Positions 31,625 through 39,963 are shown, counted from the stretch's first letter. The stretch: DNA of 40,110 nt from Clostridiales bacterium (GCA_004556965.1 SFFE01000010.1:1-40110), one strand, 5' to 3'. Translations and numbers: made by a program. Notes: a model not told the origin generated them from the letters alone.

Positions 31625-32995
31625 TTACGTTTCGTTCAGCAGATGCTCACCGATGCGAAACACGTCGCCTGCGCCGACGGTGAGGATAATGTCACCGGGA
31701 CGGGCGGTTTCCGCCAGGTCGGCTTCGATTTCCGCAAAGGTCGGATAGAATTTCGCCCCCGGAATCTCCTTCGCCAGATCAGCGGAAGAGATGCCGATGG
31801 TATTCTTCTCACGCGCAGCATAGATCTCCGCGAGATACGCAATCGTCGGACGGCGGAGCTGCTCCACAAAGTGGTCAAACAGCGCGGCGGTCCGGCTGTA
31901 CGTGTGCGGCTGGAACACAACGATCGTGCGCTGATAATTGAGCGCCTCGACCGCGTCGAGCACGGCGCGCAGCTCGCTCGGATGGTGCGCATAATCGTCG
32001 TAGAGATCGGCGCCGTTGAATTTCCCTTTGAATTCAAACCGGCGGCCTGCGCCCTGAAATCCGGCGAGACCATATTTCACGGCCGTCGGTCCGACGCCGA
32101 GGGAGATCGTCGCCGCTGCCGCCGCCAGCGCGTTGCGGATGTTGTGCTCGCCCGGAACGTGGATGGTCACGCGGGTGAACACCTTGCCGCGATAGAGAAT
32201 GTCAAACTCCGACTGTGCACCGCGGCGCACAATGCGGTCGGGATACACGTCCGCTTTATGACTGAAGCCGAACGTGACAAGCGGACGCCCCAGCGGGCGC
32301 AGCGCATCCATCGTATTCTCATCATCATAGTTGGCTACGATCGTGCCGGTCTCCGGCACGCGTGCGGCAAACTGCCGGAAGGAGTGCTTGATGTCGTCAA
32401 TGTCCTTGAAGAAGTCAAGATGATCCGCCTCGATGTTCAAAACGACCGCAACGGTCGGGTTCAAAGCCAAAAAGGAATTGTAGTATTCACAGGACTCCAT
32501 AATAATGGTATCCCCACGTCCGACACGGTGTGCAGCGTTGAGCAGCGGCAGCGTGCCGCCGATCATGACAGTCGGGTCACGCTCGGCCGCCATCATGATG
32601 TGCGTGCACATGGAGGTCGTCGTCGTTTTGCCGTGCGTACCGGAAATGCAAAGCGCGTTCGGATAGGCCCGCATGATCGCACCCCAGGCCTGCGTGCGCT
32701 CAAACACCGGAATCCCGCGCTGATGCGCCGCTGCGATCTCCGGGTTTTCGTCGTGTACTGCGGCAGTGCGAACGACAAAGTCGATATCATCCTCCACATT
32801 GGATGCATCGTGCCCAATGTGGATGGAAATTCCCTTTTCCCGCAGCAGCAGCGTTTTGTTGCTCTCGTTCATATCGGAACCGACAATGGCGAGTCCCGCG
32901 TCATGTAGCACTTCCGCCAGCGGCGACATGGACACACCGCCAATGCCGATGAGCAGACCCTTTTTCCCGGGAACGAGATATTGTTCAAAATCCAT
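31625..32995 (-). CDS. murC: UDP-N-acetylmuramate--L-alanine ligase MurC
   Basis: This 456-residue cytosolic ligase adds L-alanine to UDP-N-acetylmuramic acid, the first peptide step of peptidoglycan synthesis. The N-terminal UDP-binding loop is GIGGVSMSPLAEVLHDAG. The ATP loop is SGTHGKTTTTSM (about 113-124). The central domain has MESCEYYNSFLALNP and VVLNIEADHLDFF, and the C-terminal domain has DDYAHHPSELRA. All are Mur ligase signatures, and length is typical of MurC. The gene is alone, outside a mur cluster, and is transcribed divergently from cca through overlapping promoters. Confidence 0.96.
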   Translation of the reverse strand: MDFEQYLVPGKKGLLIGIGGVSMSPLAEVLHDAGLAIVGSDMNESNKTLLLREKGISIHIGHDASNVEDDIDFVVRTAAVHDENPEIAAAHQRGIPVFERTQAWGAIMRAYPNALCISGTHGKTTTTSMCTHIMMAAERDPTVMIGGTLPLLNAAHRVGRGDTIIMESCEYYNSFLALNPTVAVVLNIEADHLDFFKDIDDIKHSFRQFAARVPETGTIVANYDDENTMDALRPLGRPLVTFGFSHKADVYPDRIVRRGAQSEFDILYRGKVFTRVTIHVPGEHNIRNALAAAAATISLGVGPTAVKYGLAGFQGAGRRFEFKGKFNGADLYDDYAHHPSELRAVLDAVEALNYQRTIVVFQPHTYSRTAALFDHFVEQLRRPTIAYLAEIYAAREKNTIGISSADLAKEIPGAKFYPTFAEIEADLAETARPGDIILTVGAGDVFRIGEHLLNET

Positions 32996-33050
32996 ACAGA
33001 TGCTCCCAAATCATTTGAGATTGGCTCAACCGCCGAAATGCGGTTATGAG

Positions 33051-33100
33051 TTGTTATTTGAATGATTCAGTATTATAATACGTTTACACCCGCTTTACAA
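33051..33100. promoter_or_regulatory. Overlapping divergent promoters of murC and cca
   Basis: The palindromic TATTATAATA at 33071-33080 serves as -10 in both directions. Minus strand (murC): TTGTAA at 33095-33100, 17-base spacer, TATAAT at 33072-33077. Plus strand (cca): TTGTTA at 33051-33056, 17-base spacer, TATAAT at 33074-33079. The two promoters cannot be occupied at once, so murC and cca transcription may compete. A small AACCGC/GCGGTT hairpin lies in the murC leader (33028-33045). Confidence 0.75.
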
Positions 33101-33173
33101 TAGCAAAGATTTGAATTTGTAACGGTTTTCTTCGCCTGTATTCCCGCAGGTTCCTTGAATACGAGGGATAAAT

Positions 33174-34367
33174 ATGCATTTTCTATCAATTCCGACGCCT
33201 GTTTCCGCAATCTTGGAAACATTTCAGCGCCACGGCTTCGCCGCCTATCTGGTCGGCGGCTGCGTGCGCGACGGGCTGCTGGGCAAGATGCCGCATGACT
33301 GGGACGTATGCACCGCCGCTCTGCCGGAGCAGACACTGCTCCTTTTCCCGGACGCCATTACCACCGGACTCCGTCATGGGACGGTGACCGTACGCAGCGG
33401 CGGGATTTCAGTGGAAGTCACCACGTTTCGTTCCGAAGGCGCCTATTCTGACCACCGGCATCCGGACAGCGTCTGGTTTGTCTCCGATCTGACCGCCGAT
33501 CTGGCGCGGCGGGATTTCACCGTCAACGCAATGGCGCTGTCTGCCAGCGGCGTACTGCAAGACCCCTTCGGTGGGCGCGGCGATCTCTCTGCAGGCATGC
33601 TCCGTGCCGTCGGCGATCCGGAGCGGCGGTTTCAGGAGGACGCCCTGCGCATGCTCCGGGCTGTACGGTTCTCAGCGCAGCTCGGCTTTCGCATTGAGCA
33701 GGAAACCGAAACCGCCATCCGCATGTGCGCGCCGCTGACAGAGGCGCTTGCGGCGGAGCGCGTGCGGGACGAACTGGAAAAAACGCTGCTCTCCACCAAC
33801 CCGCAATTGCTCGGCACGATGCATGGAATGGGCTTGCTGCGGCAGCATATTTCCGGGGCAATTTCGGTGCGCTGGGACGCGCTCTGTGCGGTTCCGCCGG
33901 AGCGGTTGCAGCGCTGGATGGCACTTGCGCTGCTGCTGGCAGAGGCGGGAGATCCATTATCTCTGCTTGCCTCGCTGCGTCTGGACAACAAAACCGCGCA
34001 GGCCTGCCGTGACTGTGTTGCGCTGCGAAGCATACAGCCGCGTACAGAACTGACATGGAAAGCCGCCATCGCACGGCGCGGTGCGGCAGCCGCCGAAGCT
34101 GCCGCAGCGGTTCTCTCCGCCGTGGACGGCAGCGCCGACTTAGGCGCCGTACAGCAGATCTTACAGCGCGGAGACTGCTGTTCGCTGCGCCAGCTTGCAG
34201 TGTCCGGGCGCGATTTGCAGCAGCTCGGCTTTCAGGGCGCAGACGTTGGGCGCACGCTGGACGCGCTGCTGCACCACGTCTGGCGGCATCCGGAGGACAA
34301 CGATAAAGCAACATTGATCCATCTGATTGACCAAGGAGGGGTTCCCGATGGCGGATTCCTGGAATGA
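33174..34367 (+). CDS. cca: CCA tRNA nucleotidyltransferase
   Basis: This 397-residue class II nucleotidyltransferase builds or repairs the 3' CCA end of tRNA. The catalytic head has LVGGCVRDGLLG and HDWDVCTAA with the metal-binding aspartates. RRDFTVNAMALS and DPFGGRGDL follow, then the EEDALRMLRAVRFSAQLGF neck motif that binds the incoming base. The C-terminal part is helical, alanine-rich and lacks a clear HD phosphatase domain. GAGGG lies before the ATG. Its last 20 bases overlap the uracil-DNA glycosylase gene. A separate poly(A)- or A-adding specificity cannot be excluded by sequence alone. Confidence 0.92.
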   Translation: MHFLSIPTPVSAILETFQRHGFAAYLVGGCVRDGLLGKMPHDWDVCTAALPEQTLLLFPDAITTGLRHGTVTVRSGGISVEVTTFRSEGAYSDHRHPDSVWFVSDLTADLARRDFTVNAMALSASGVLQDPFGGRGDLSAGMLRAVGDPERRFQEDALRMLRAVRFSAQLGFRIEQETETAIRMCAPLTEALAAERVRDELEKTLLSTNPQLLGTMHGMGLLRQHISGAISVRWDALCAVPPERLQRWMALALLLAEAGDPLSLLASLRLDNKTAQACRDCVALRSIQPRTELTWKAAIARRGAAAAEAAAAVLSAVDGSADLGAVQQILQRGDCCSLRQLAVSGRDLQQLGFQGADVGRTLDALLHHVWRHPEDNDKATLIHLIDQGGVPDGGFLE

Positions 34368-34926
34368 ATTGAAGCGCGAGTGCGCGCAGTGCCGCCGCTG
34401 TGCGCTGGGCGAGACGCGCAAAAATCTGGTGTTCGGCGCAGGCGCGGAGAACGCGAGCGTCATGCTCATCGGTGAGGGCCCCGGCGAGCAGGAAGACCTG
34501 CAGGGCGTCCCGTTCGTCGGGCCAGCCGGAAAGCTGCTGGACGACATGCTGGAGATGATCCAGCTTGACCGCACCAAGGTGTACATCGCCAACATCGTCA
34601 AATGCAGGCCGCCGAGAAACCGCGACCCGATGTACGTCGAGCAAGACTGCTGCGCGGAGTGGCTGCAGCGGCAGATTGCACTGGTGAATCCATGCATCAT
34701 TGTCTGTCTCGGCCGCATTGCCGCCACCGCCCTCATCAAGCCGGATTTCCGCATCACGCGCGAGCACGGACAGTGGTTTTCCGTCAGCGGACGGCGCTGT
34801 ATGGCCATCTATCACCCATCCGCCCTGCTGCGCGACGTCAGCAAACGGCCGGAAACGTTCGTGGATTTGAAATCGCTGCAGCGGCAGATCCTCGCCGACT
34901 GCCCGGAGGTGTATGCCCATGGCTGA
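34348..34926 (+). CDS. Uracil-DNA glycosylase, family 4 (iron-sulfur)
   Basis: This 192-residue enzyme removes uracil from DNA. Four iron-sulfur cysteines are in family-4 positions: Cys12 and Cys15 in CAQC, Cys86 in IVKCRPP, and Cys101 or Cys102. Motif 1 is GEGPGEQED (about 42-50) and the second catalytic segment is YHPSALLR near residue 158. The ATG at 34348 has GGAGG well placed and overlaps the end of cca by 20 bases; a start 21 bases earlier lacks a good site. The next gene overlaps its last eight bases. The family is found mainly in thermophiles and anaerobes. Confidence 0.93.
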   Translation: MADSWNELKRECAQCRRCALGETRKNLVFGAGAENASVMLIGEGPGEQEDLQGVPFVGPAGKLLDDMLEMIQLDRTKVYIANIVKCRPPRNRDPMYVEQDCCAEWLQRQIALVNPCIIVCLGRIAATALIKPDFRITREHGQWFSVSGRRCMAIYHPSALLRDVSKRPETFVDLKSLQRQILADCPEVYAHG

Positions 34927-35749
34927 CTCTGTCATTCGCCGCGCGGCAGAAGCCGACCGTTCCGCTCTGCAGGTGCTGTGGGAAACCGTATTTGGTGATC
35001 CGCCGGAGCTGATTCAGGCGTTTTTTGCCCACTTTCCGCCGGAGGCCTCCGGCTGGATTGTAAGCCGCGGCGAAGAACTCTGCTCCGCCGCCTATCTGCT
35101 GACCGGCAACCGGCTGGTGTCCGGTGGGCATTCGCGTCCGTGCGCATACGTCTACGCCGTGGCGACGCCGGAGCCGGAACGCGGACACGGCTATGCGTCC
35201 CGGCTCATGCGGCACTTCGCGCAAATGGCCGATGCGCAGGGCGTTCTGCTCTACACGCGTCCGGCCGAGCCGGGGCTTTACGCCTGGTATCGGGACGTGA
35301 TGGGTGCATCTGCGACCGGAACCGGACGCGAGGCGGTCGTGCATCGCGCGGCGCTGGCCCATCCCGACCTTGCGCTTCGGTCTGTCCATCCCCTAGAATA
35401 CGGCAGACTGCGGGAACTCCGTCTCGCCCATACGCCGCATGTCGCCCTGTCCGGCGCGTTTCTGGCGCTGCAGGCAGAATACAGCCATGCAGCAGACGGC
35501 GCGCTGCTGGCGCTTGGGGACGGCTGCGCCATCGCGGAGGTGGAAGAAGGAACCCTTCTCGTCAAAGAGCTGCTCGTACCGGAGCTGCAGCGCCCGGACG
35601 CCGTGCAGATGCTCTTGCGGCGGTTTGATCTGGACACCGCAATCGTGCGGCGGCCGGGCAGATCGGGCGCAGCTGTGCCGTTCGCTGCGTTTCGCCCGTT
35701 TACACCCGAACCAGAGGACGCGGTCAACTGGGGTCTCTTTCTGGATTAA
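34919..35749 (+). CDS. GNAT family N-acetyltransferase
   Basis: This 276-residue protein has an N-terminal GNAT domain. The acetyl-CoA pyrophosphate loop is ERGHGYASRLM (about 85-95), preceded by the beta strand VYAVATPEP and followed by LYTRPAEPGLYAWYRD, where the domain closes. The C-terminal half (about 150-276) carries a second, weaker domain like that of longer GNATs (Eis-like size, but without recognised signatures). The substrate is unknown. The ATG at 34919 lies eight bases after GGAGGT and is preferred over the one at 34913. It overlaps the glycosylase gene by eight bases and ends the cca operon. It is followed by a long palindrome. Confidence 0.83.
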   Translation: MADSVIRRAAEADRSALQVLWETVFGDPPELIQAFFAHFPPEASGWIVSRGEELCSAAYLLTGNRLVSGGHSRPCAYVYAVATPEPERGHGYASRLMRHFAQMADAQGVLLYTRPAEPGLYAWYRDVMGASATGTGREAVVHRAALAHPDLALRSVHPLEYGRLRELRLAHTPHVALSGAFLALQAEYSHAADGALLALGDGCAIAEVEEGTLLVKELLVPELQRPDAVQMLLRRFDLDTAIVRRPGRSGAAVPFAAFRPFTPEPEDAVNWGLFLD

Positions 35750-35854
35750 CGCGCAACTTAATACTTTTGAAATACTTCTTTTCTTTTTTCCGTAATATCT
35801 GTTTGGTATAGTACCATACAAGAAGCAAAGCAATTTCTTTTTCATTTTGTCCTC

Positions 35855-35906
35855 AATAACAGCAAAAAGGCATGGAACCTAGGTTCCATGCCTTTTTGCT
35901 GTTATT
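35855..35906. terminator. Perfect 52-base palindrome between convergent genes
   Basis: Arms 35855-35880 and 35881-35906 are exact reverse complements over 26 bases with no spacer. Six T residues follow on the plus strand, so it should end the cca-GNAT transcript. It also sits just after the mgtC-like stop codon on the minus strand. Confidence 0.85.
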
Positions 35907-35908
35907 TT

Positions 35909-36616
35909 TTATGCTTCGATTCGCTGCGCAAACTGTACCATCTCAATGCTGCGGATCCTCTCCAGCGCCTGTTCGGGCTGCAGATTACGGTCGAGCAGCT
36001 CCACTTCAATCTTGTAGCTGGTATAATCGCCGCCGCTGCTGCCGAATGGTTCGATGGTATTGAGCAGCATGCCATCCGCATTCAGCGCACACATCGCCCC
36101 GCTCAAGCGCGCATTGGCATCGACCTCCACATACAGCGTCATACTGTGCAGCGTTTTGACGTAGTTCGTATCCAGCTTGAACAGCGGGACCAGCGCCACA
36201 TAGATCACCACGCACATCATAATGGCGCATTCATAATATCCGGCACCCGCCGCAAGCCCCATGCACGCCGAAGCCCAGAGTCCTGCCGCTGTCGTCAGTC
36301 CGGTGATGTGATTGCGGTACTTTCCGGTGACGAGAATGCTGCCCGCACCCAGAAAGCCGATGCCGCTGATGACCTGCGCCGGAACGCGCAACGCATCTCC
36401 GTTGATCCCAAGCTCATTGACGCAAAACTGGCTGACAATGACCGTTGACGCTGCACCGACACAGACCAGAACATGCGTGCGAAAGCCCGCCGGCCGCTGC
36501 AGCCTGCCGCGGCTGTAGCCGATCACCGCGCCGCACAGTCCCGCGACCAGAAAGCGCAATACCATCGTAACAAAGTTGAGTTCGCGCAGATAGGACACAA
36601 CAGCGTCAAAATTCAT
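35909..36616 (-). CDS. MgtC/SapB family membrane protein
   Basis: This 235-residue protein has the MgtC core: about four N-terminal helices with AGLCGAVIGYSRGRLQRPAGFRTH (read in pieces, residues about 25-50), then GASTVIVSQF-type sequence and GIGFLGAGSIL (about 75-85). The hydrophilic C-terminal part (about 145-235) is the ACT-like domain of longer members. The family influences magnesium homeostasis and, in Salmonella, inhibits F-type ATP synthase; a role here is inferred only. The ATG at 36616 has GGAGG eight bases upstream, better than the GTG at 36625. A TTGACA-N17-TAGTAT promoter lies directly upstream. Confidence 0.88.
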   Translation of the reverse strand: MNFDAVVSYLRELNFVTMVLRFLVAGLCGAVIGYSRGRLQRPAGFRTHVLVCVGAASTVIVSQFCVNELGINGDALRVPAQVISGIGFLGAGSILVTGKYRNHITGLTTAAGLWASACMGLAAGAGYYECAIMMCVVIYVALVPLFKLDTNYVKTLHSMTLYVEVDANARLSGAMCALNADGMLLNTIEPFGSSGGDYTSYKIEVELLDRNLQPEQALERIRSIEMVQFAQRIEA

Positions 36617-36645
36617 AATGGGCACCTCCGGTTTCTTTTATCTGC

Positions 36646-36674
36646 ATACTATTCCTTCCGGCGTAAAATGTCAA
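36646..36674 (-). promoter_or_regulatory. Promoter of the mgtC-like gene
   Basis: Minus strand: consensus TTGACA (36669-36674), 17-base spacer, TAGTAT (36646-36651), about 30 bases before the start codon. Confidence 0.75.
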
Positions 36675-36812
36675 ATATAGTCGTTCCGGCCTTTGTTCCG
36701 TCATTCGGTTCATCGAATGATTGTTATTCAACATTTACAATTCAATGTGTGAAGAAATATTGTTTTCGCTTCAAATTCACCAAAATTTCTGGTTCAAAAA
36801 CGTACATTTCGT

Positions 36813-36864
36813 TTGACATTTAACAGTGAATCTGGTAATCTCAAATTGTATGAATTGATACAAT
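36813..36864 (+). promoter_or_regulatory. Promoter and candidate operator of the dehydratase operon
   Basis: TTGACA (36813-36818), a 17-base spacer and TAATCT (36836-36841) form a promoter with a weak -10. The inverted repeat ATTGTAT-N6-ATACAAT (36845-36864) would overlap the transcription start. Confidence 0.5.
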
Positions 36865-36924
36865 ATATCAGTTCATACCCGCGAATTAGTTGTTGAATGC
36901 GAAAAAAACTAAGGGGGCTTGCAC

Positions 36925-38112
36925 ATGAGAGACTTGAAACACCTGATCGCATTTGAAAACCTTTTGCAGGAAGCCAACAACGAATTGGTTCGCCAGGCAA
37001 AGGCGGAAGGCAAGAAGGCGCTGGGTTACACCTGCTACTTCATGCCGGAAGTGTTGCTGGACCTGCCCGGCTGCTTCTCGGTTCGTCTGAGAGCACCAAA
37101 ATGCACCTCTCCGGATATCGCTACATACTACATGTCCGGCCGCACCTGCCATTACGGCCGCAGCCTGTTCGAGCGCGCGCTCGAAGGCGGCTTCAACTTC
37201 CTCGATGCGCAGATGGCAACGGAAACCTGCACCGTTACGTGCCGTTTCCAGGAGCATCTGGGCTACATGGAAGTGATCCAGAACCCCGATTTCTTCGTCA
37301 GCTTCACGGACGTTCCGTTCAAGAAGGACGAGAACAGCGTCGACCACTACACCAAGCAGCTTCAGGCGCACGTGCTCGATCCGCTGCATGAAAAACTCGG
37401 CATCGACACCTCTGACGAGGCGATTCTGCAGGCCATCGAGCAGCACAACGAAGTCTGCCGTCTGATCACCGAAATCGGCAACTATCGCAAGCTCGACAAC
37501 CCGACCATTACCGGCTATGAGTTCCAGATTATCCAGCTCTGCACGCTGGTATGCCCGAAATACCTCATTCTCCCCATGCTGCGTGAGACCGCTGAGGAAA
37601 TGAAGACCCGCGAGCCCGACGAAAAGCCGACTTTCCGCTGCAAGGTCGTGCTCTCCGGCTCTGAAAACGACGATCCCGAATTCACCAAGCTGATCGAAGG
37701 CTGCGGTGCGCTCGTCGTTGCCGACCGCCACTGCTACGGCTCCCTTCCCGGCCGCGAAGAGATCGTTGTCAAGGAAGGCCAGTCCCCGCTGGAGGCTGTC
37801 GCCCGCCACTATCTGCAGACCAGCCAGTGCGCGCGCTTCATGCCGCAGGACGAGATGCGCGCCAGAAAGCAGTATCTCGCCGACGTCGTCAAGGAATACA
37901 AGGCCGACGGTCTGATCGTCGAGTCCATGAAATTCTGCGAATACTGGAGCTACGAGCGTACGATCGATACCGTGGTCATGCCCCGCGACTTCGGCATTCC
38001 CGTCTGCTCCATCGAAAAAGAATACATCAACGGCGCCTCCGGCCAGCTGCGTACGCGCTTCCAGGCCTTCGTCGAAAGCATTGAAATCAAGAAGATTCAG
38101 GAGGGCAAATAA
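36925..38112 (+). CDS. 2-hydroxyacyl-CoA dehydratase, smaller (HgdB-like) subunit
   Basis: This 395-residue protein belongs to the HGD-D family of oxygen-sensitive iron-sulfur enzymes that remove water from 2-hydroxyacyl-CoA by a ketyl-radical route. Likely cluster cysteines are Cys75 (SGRTCHYGRSLFERAL), Cys102 (ATETCTVTC) and Cys338 (SMKFCEYWSYE), in the usual family spacing. The C-terminal EKEYINGASGQLRTRFQAF matches the family's closing motif. AAGGGGG lies eight bases before the ATG at 36925; a TTG six bases earlier is less likely. Its stop codon shares one base with the next ATG (TAATG). Substrates in the family include 2-hydroxyglutaryl-, lactoyl-, phenyllactyl- and 2-hydroxyisocaproyl-CoA; which applies here is unknown. 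Confidence 0.87.
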   Translation: MRDLKHLIAFENLLQEANNELVRQAKAEGKKALGYTCYFMPEVLLDLPGCFSVRLRAPKCTSPDIATYYMSGRTCHYGRSLFERALEGGFNFLDAQMATETCTVTCRFQEHLGYMEVIQNPDFFVSFTDVPFKKDENSVDHYTKQLQAHVLDPLHEKLGIDTSDEAILQAIEQHNEVCRLITEIGNYRKLDNPTITGYEFQIIQLCTLVCPKYLILPMLRETAEEMKTREPDEKPTFRCKVVLSGSENDDPEFTKLIEGCGALVVADRHCYGSLPGREEIVVKEGQSPLEAVARHYLQTSQCARFMPQDEMRARKQYLADVVKEYKADGLIVESMKFCEYWSYERTIDTVVMPRDFGIPVCSIEKEYINGASGQLRTRFQAFVESIEIKKIQEGK

Positions 38113-39719
38113 TGAAGTACGATATCAAGAAGCTTGCCCATGATTTCTGGTACGGCAAACCGCACGAGGAGCGCCGTCTGGGCGATCTCTACATTGACAA
38201 GACCGGTCTGTACAAACACAGAGAGTGGCGTGGCGTCAAGGACACCATGTACTACTTCTACAACATCTGGCTGTACAACTACATCCATATGGTGGCCGAC
38301 GTAATGAAGTACGGCGGCGTCATCAATTTCGCCAAGGGCGTCTGGAGATACCGCTGGGTCGGCCAGACCTATCTGCCCGTTCTGCACTGGTTTGACCGCG
38401 GCATGGAAGGCATGCGCGGCGAAGCGCTGAAGGCCTCCGCATGGCACTATCGCGGCATGGTCAACGCGACCATCACCCAGTTCATGCGCATGTTCTCCGC
38501 CGACACCAAGCTGCACGGCGGCAAGAAAAATGATCTCTATTACCACACCATGGCCTGCAAGGAGACCGTTTGGGGCGGTATGTTCTATCCCTGGACCGCC
38601 GATGGCGATTTCCAGTACGTTCCGCTGGAAATGATTCCGTACTTTGTCACCTGCCACGTCAACAGCCACACGGTGCACAACTACATCGACGCCGTGCAGT
38701 CCATCGGTCTGCCGGGCGACCCGTGCCCGATGTGCCAAGCTGAGGCCGGCCTGTACGTCCTCGACGATATGCCGGACTATTCCCCGTACCTCATCACCTG
38801 CAACGAAGCCTGCGACGGCTCTGTCGGCACCGCGATTCTGCAGGACTGGTTCTCCAACAAGCCGCTGTTCGCGCTTGGCATGCCGATGCTGTTTGACGAT
38901 CCGCTGGTCAAGAAAAACTGCATGAACGAGATTGAACAGTGCTGGAAGTTCGTCGAAGAGCAGACCGGCGTTCCCTTCAACTGGGACAACATGGTCAAGG
39001 GCATCACGCGTCAGAACGAAATCACCGAGTTCGAGTTCGAAAAGTGGGAAGTCGCCGCAAAGACCGACTACTATCCGGTCAACGGCGTCGCACAGGCTCT
39101 GTACCGCATCTACTCCTCTCAGTACGGTGATCTGGAAATCTGGCACTTCTGCGACAAGAAGGTTCGCAAGATCCTCGACAAGTGCGTCAGAAACAAGATC
39201 AACAGCTTCCCGAAGACCCGCCACAGAGTCATTGCCTGGTCCTGCGCGCCACTGTACTACTCCAACTGGTGCACATGGGCTTACAACTGCTGGGGCCTGA
39301 ACGTCATCATCAATATGGACTCCCTGATGTTCGCCATGACGATCCGCACCGATTCTTACGAGCACTGCCTCGAAGACTGCGCGCAGTATCATATGTGGGC
39401 TCCGATGCGCCGCATGGCCGTCGGCGGTCTGCACCACATCTTTGAGCTGTGGGACAACATGGAGAAGTTCAACTGCGATATGGTCATGATGTACGACCAG
39501 CTGCAGTGCAAGGGCATGCAGGGTGTGCACGGTCTTTTCGAGGATGAGTTCCGTGAGAGAAATATCCACGCGATCTGGATGCCGCACGCGCTGCCCGACA
39601 GCCGCACCGTTTCCAGAATGGAAATCCGCCGTCTCATCAACGACTACATGACTACCGTCATGCACGAAGAGCCGCTGGATCCGACGCTCGTTGAGTTCGA
39701 CGACTCTATGATCTGGTAA
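38112..39719 (+). CDS. 2-hydroxyacyl-CoA dehydratase, larger (HgdA-like) subunit
   Basis: This 535-residue protein is the probable partner subunit. Family-like cysteine sites are CPMC (205-208, followed by AEAG), TCNEACDG (230 and 234), and YDQLQCKGMQG (Cys466), with RRLINDYM near the C-terminus in the closing-motif position. It is longer than characterised HgdA-type subunits (about 475 or less). Residues 1-165 are rich in Tyr, Trp and Met (GVKDTMYYFYNIWLYNYIHM) and look unlike the usual N-terminus. A further cysteine group lies at SCAPLYYSNWCTWAYNC (378-393). Start and stop overlap the upstream gene by one base. It could bind a second iron-sulfur cluster as HgdB subunits do. Confidence 0.82.
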   Translation: MKYDIKKLAHDFWYGKPHEERRLGDLYIDKTGLYKHREWRGVKDTMYYFYNIWLYNYIHMVADVMKYGGVINFAKGVWRYRWVGQTYLPVLHWFDRGMEGMRGEALKASAWHYRGMVNATITQFMRMFSADTKLHGGKKNDLYYHTMACKETVWGGMFYPWTADGDFQYVPLEMIPYFVTCHVNSHTVHNYIDAVQSIGLPGDPCPMCQAEAGLYVLDDMPDYSPYLITCNEACDGSVGTAILQDWFSNKPLFALGMPMLFDDPLVKKNCMNEIEQCWKFVEEQTGVPFNWDNMVKGITRQNEITEFEFEKWEVAAKTDYYPVNGVAQALYRIYSSQYGDLEIWHFCDKKVRKILDKCVRNKINSFPKTRHRVIAWSCAPLYYSNWCTWAYNCWGLNVIINMDSLMFAMTIRTDSYEHCLEDCAQYHMWAPMRRMAVGGLHHIFELWDNMEKFNCDMVMMYDQLQCKGMQGVHGLFEDEFRERNIHAIWMPHALPDSRTVSRMEIRRLINDYMTTVMHEEPLDPTLVEFDDSMIW

Positions 39720-39735
39720 TAAAGGAGGAACCATC

Positions 39736-39942
39736 ATGAAAGCTAAAATTCTCAAAGCCCTTATCGCTGCCTTTGGCGTGAATGCTGCGCTGTTTGCGGT
39801 TTTCTTCTTTGACCTCGACGGTAAGCTGCTGTTCTACGTGGTCGAGCCCTTCCTTAAGAAGCACTACGACAACATGGAGCGCAAAGATATGACCAAGACT
39901 CCGTATGACATCAACACCCCGAAATACGAATATAATGTGTAA
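39736..39942 (+). CDS. Single-pass membrane microprotein within the dehydratase operon
   Basis: This 68-residue protein has one hydrophobic segment near the N-terminus (about 7-26, ending AVFFFDL), a second moderately hydrophobic stretch (LLFYVVEPFL, 31-40), and a charged tail with repeated Tyr-Asp/Glu motifs (TPYDINTPKYEYNV). There is no lipobox and no cysteine. AAAGGAGG lies at good distance from the ATG, and codon use looks like that of its neighbours, which supports a real gene. It sits 16 bases after the larger dehydratase subunit and 21 bases before the activator gene. I recognise no family. It may tether the dehydratase or its activator to the membrane. Confidence 0.7.
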   Translation: MKAKILKALIAAFGVNAALFAVFFFDLDGKLLFYVVEPFLKKHYDNMERKDMTKTPYDINTPKYEYNV

Positions 39943-39963
39943 TTATTGGGAGGAAACATAAAA

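Larger units (their letters stand above)
36617..36924. other. Divergent intergenic region of mgtC and the dehydratase operon
   Basis: No gene is supported in these AT-rich bases. It holds promoters for both flanking genes and two perfect inverted repeats with the same layout, seven-base arms around a six-base centre: TCATTCG-N6-CGAATGA (36701-36720) and ATTGTAT-N6-ATACAAT (36845-36864). The second lies just after the candidate -10 of the dehydratase operon, a usual place for a repressor site. Confidence 0.5.

Noticed and set aside
38097..39755. A 552-codon open frame antisense to the large dehydratase subunit
   Set aside because: It mirrors the sense gene in GC-rich DNA, its product has no recognisable motifs, and the sense frame has cysteine motifs, operon spacing and a ribosome binding site.
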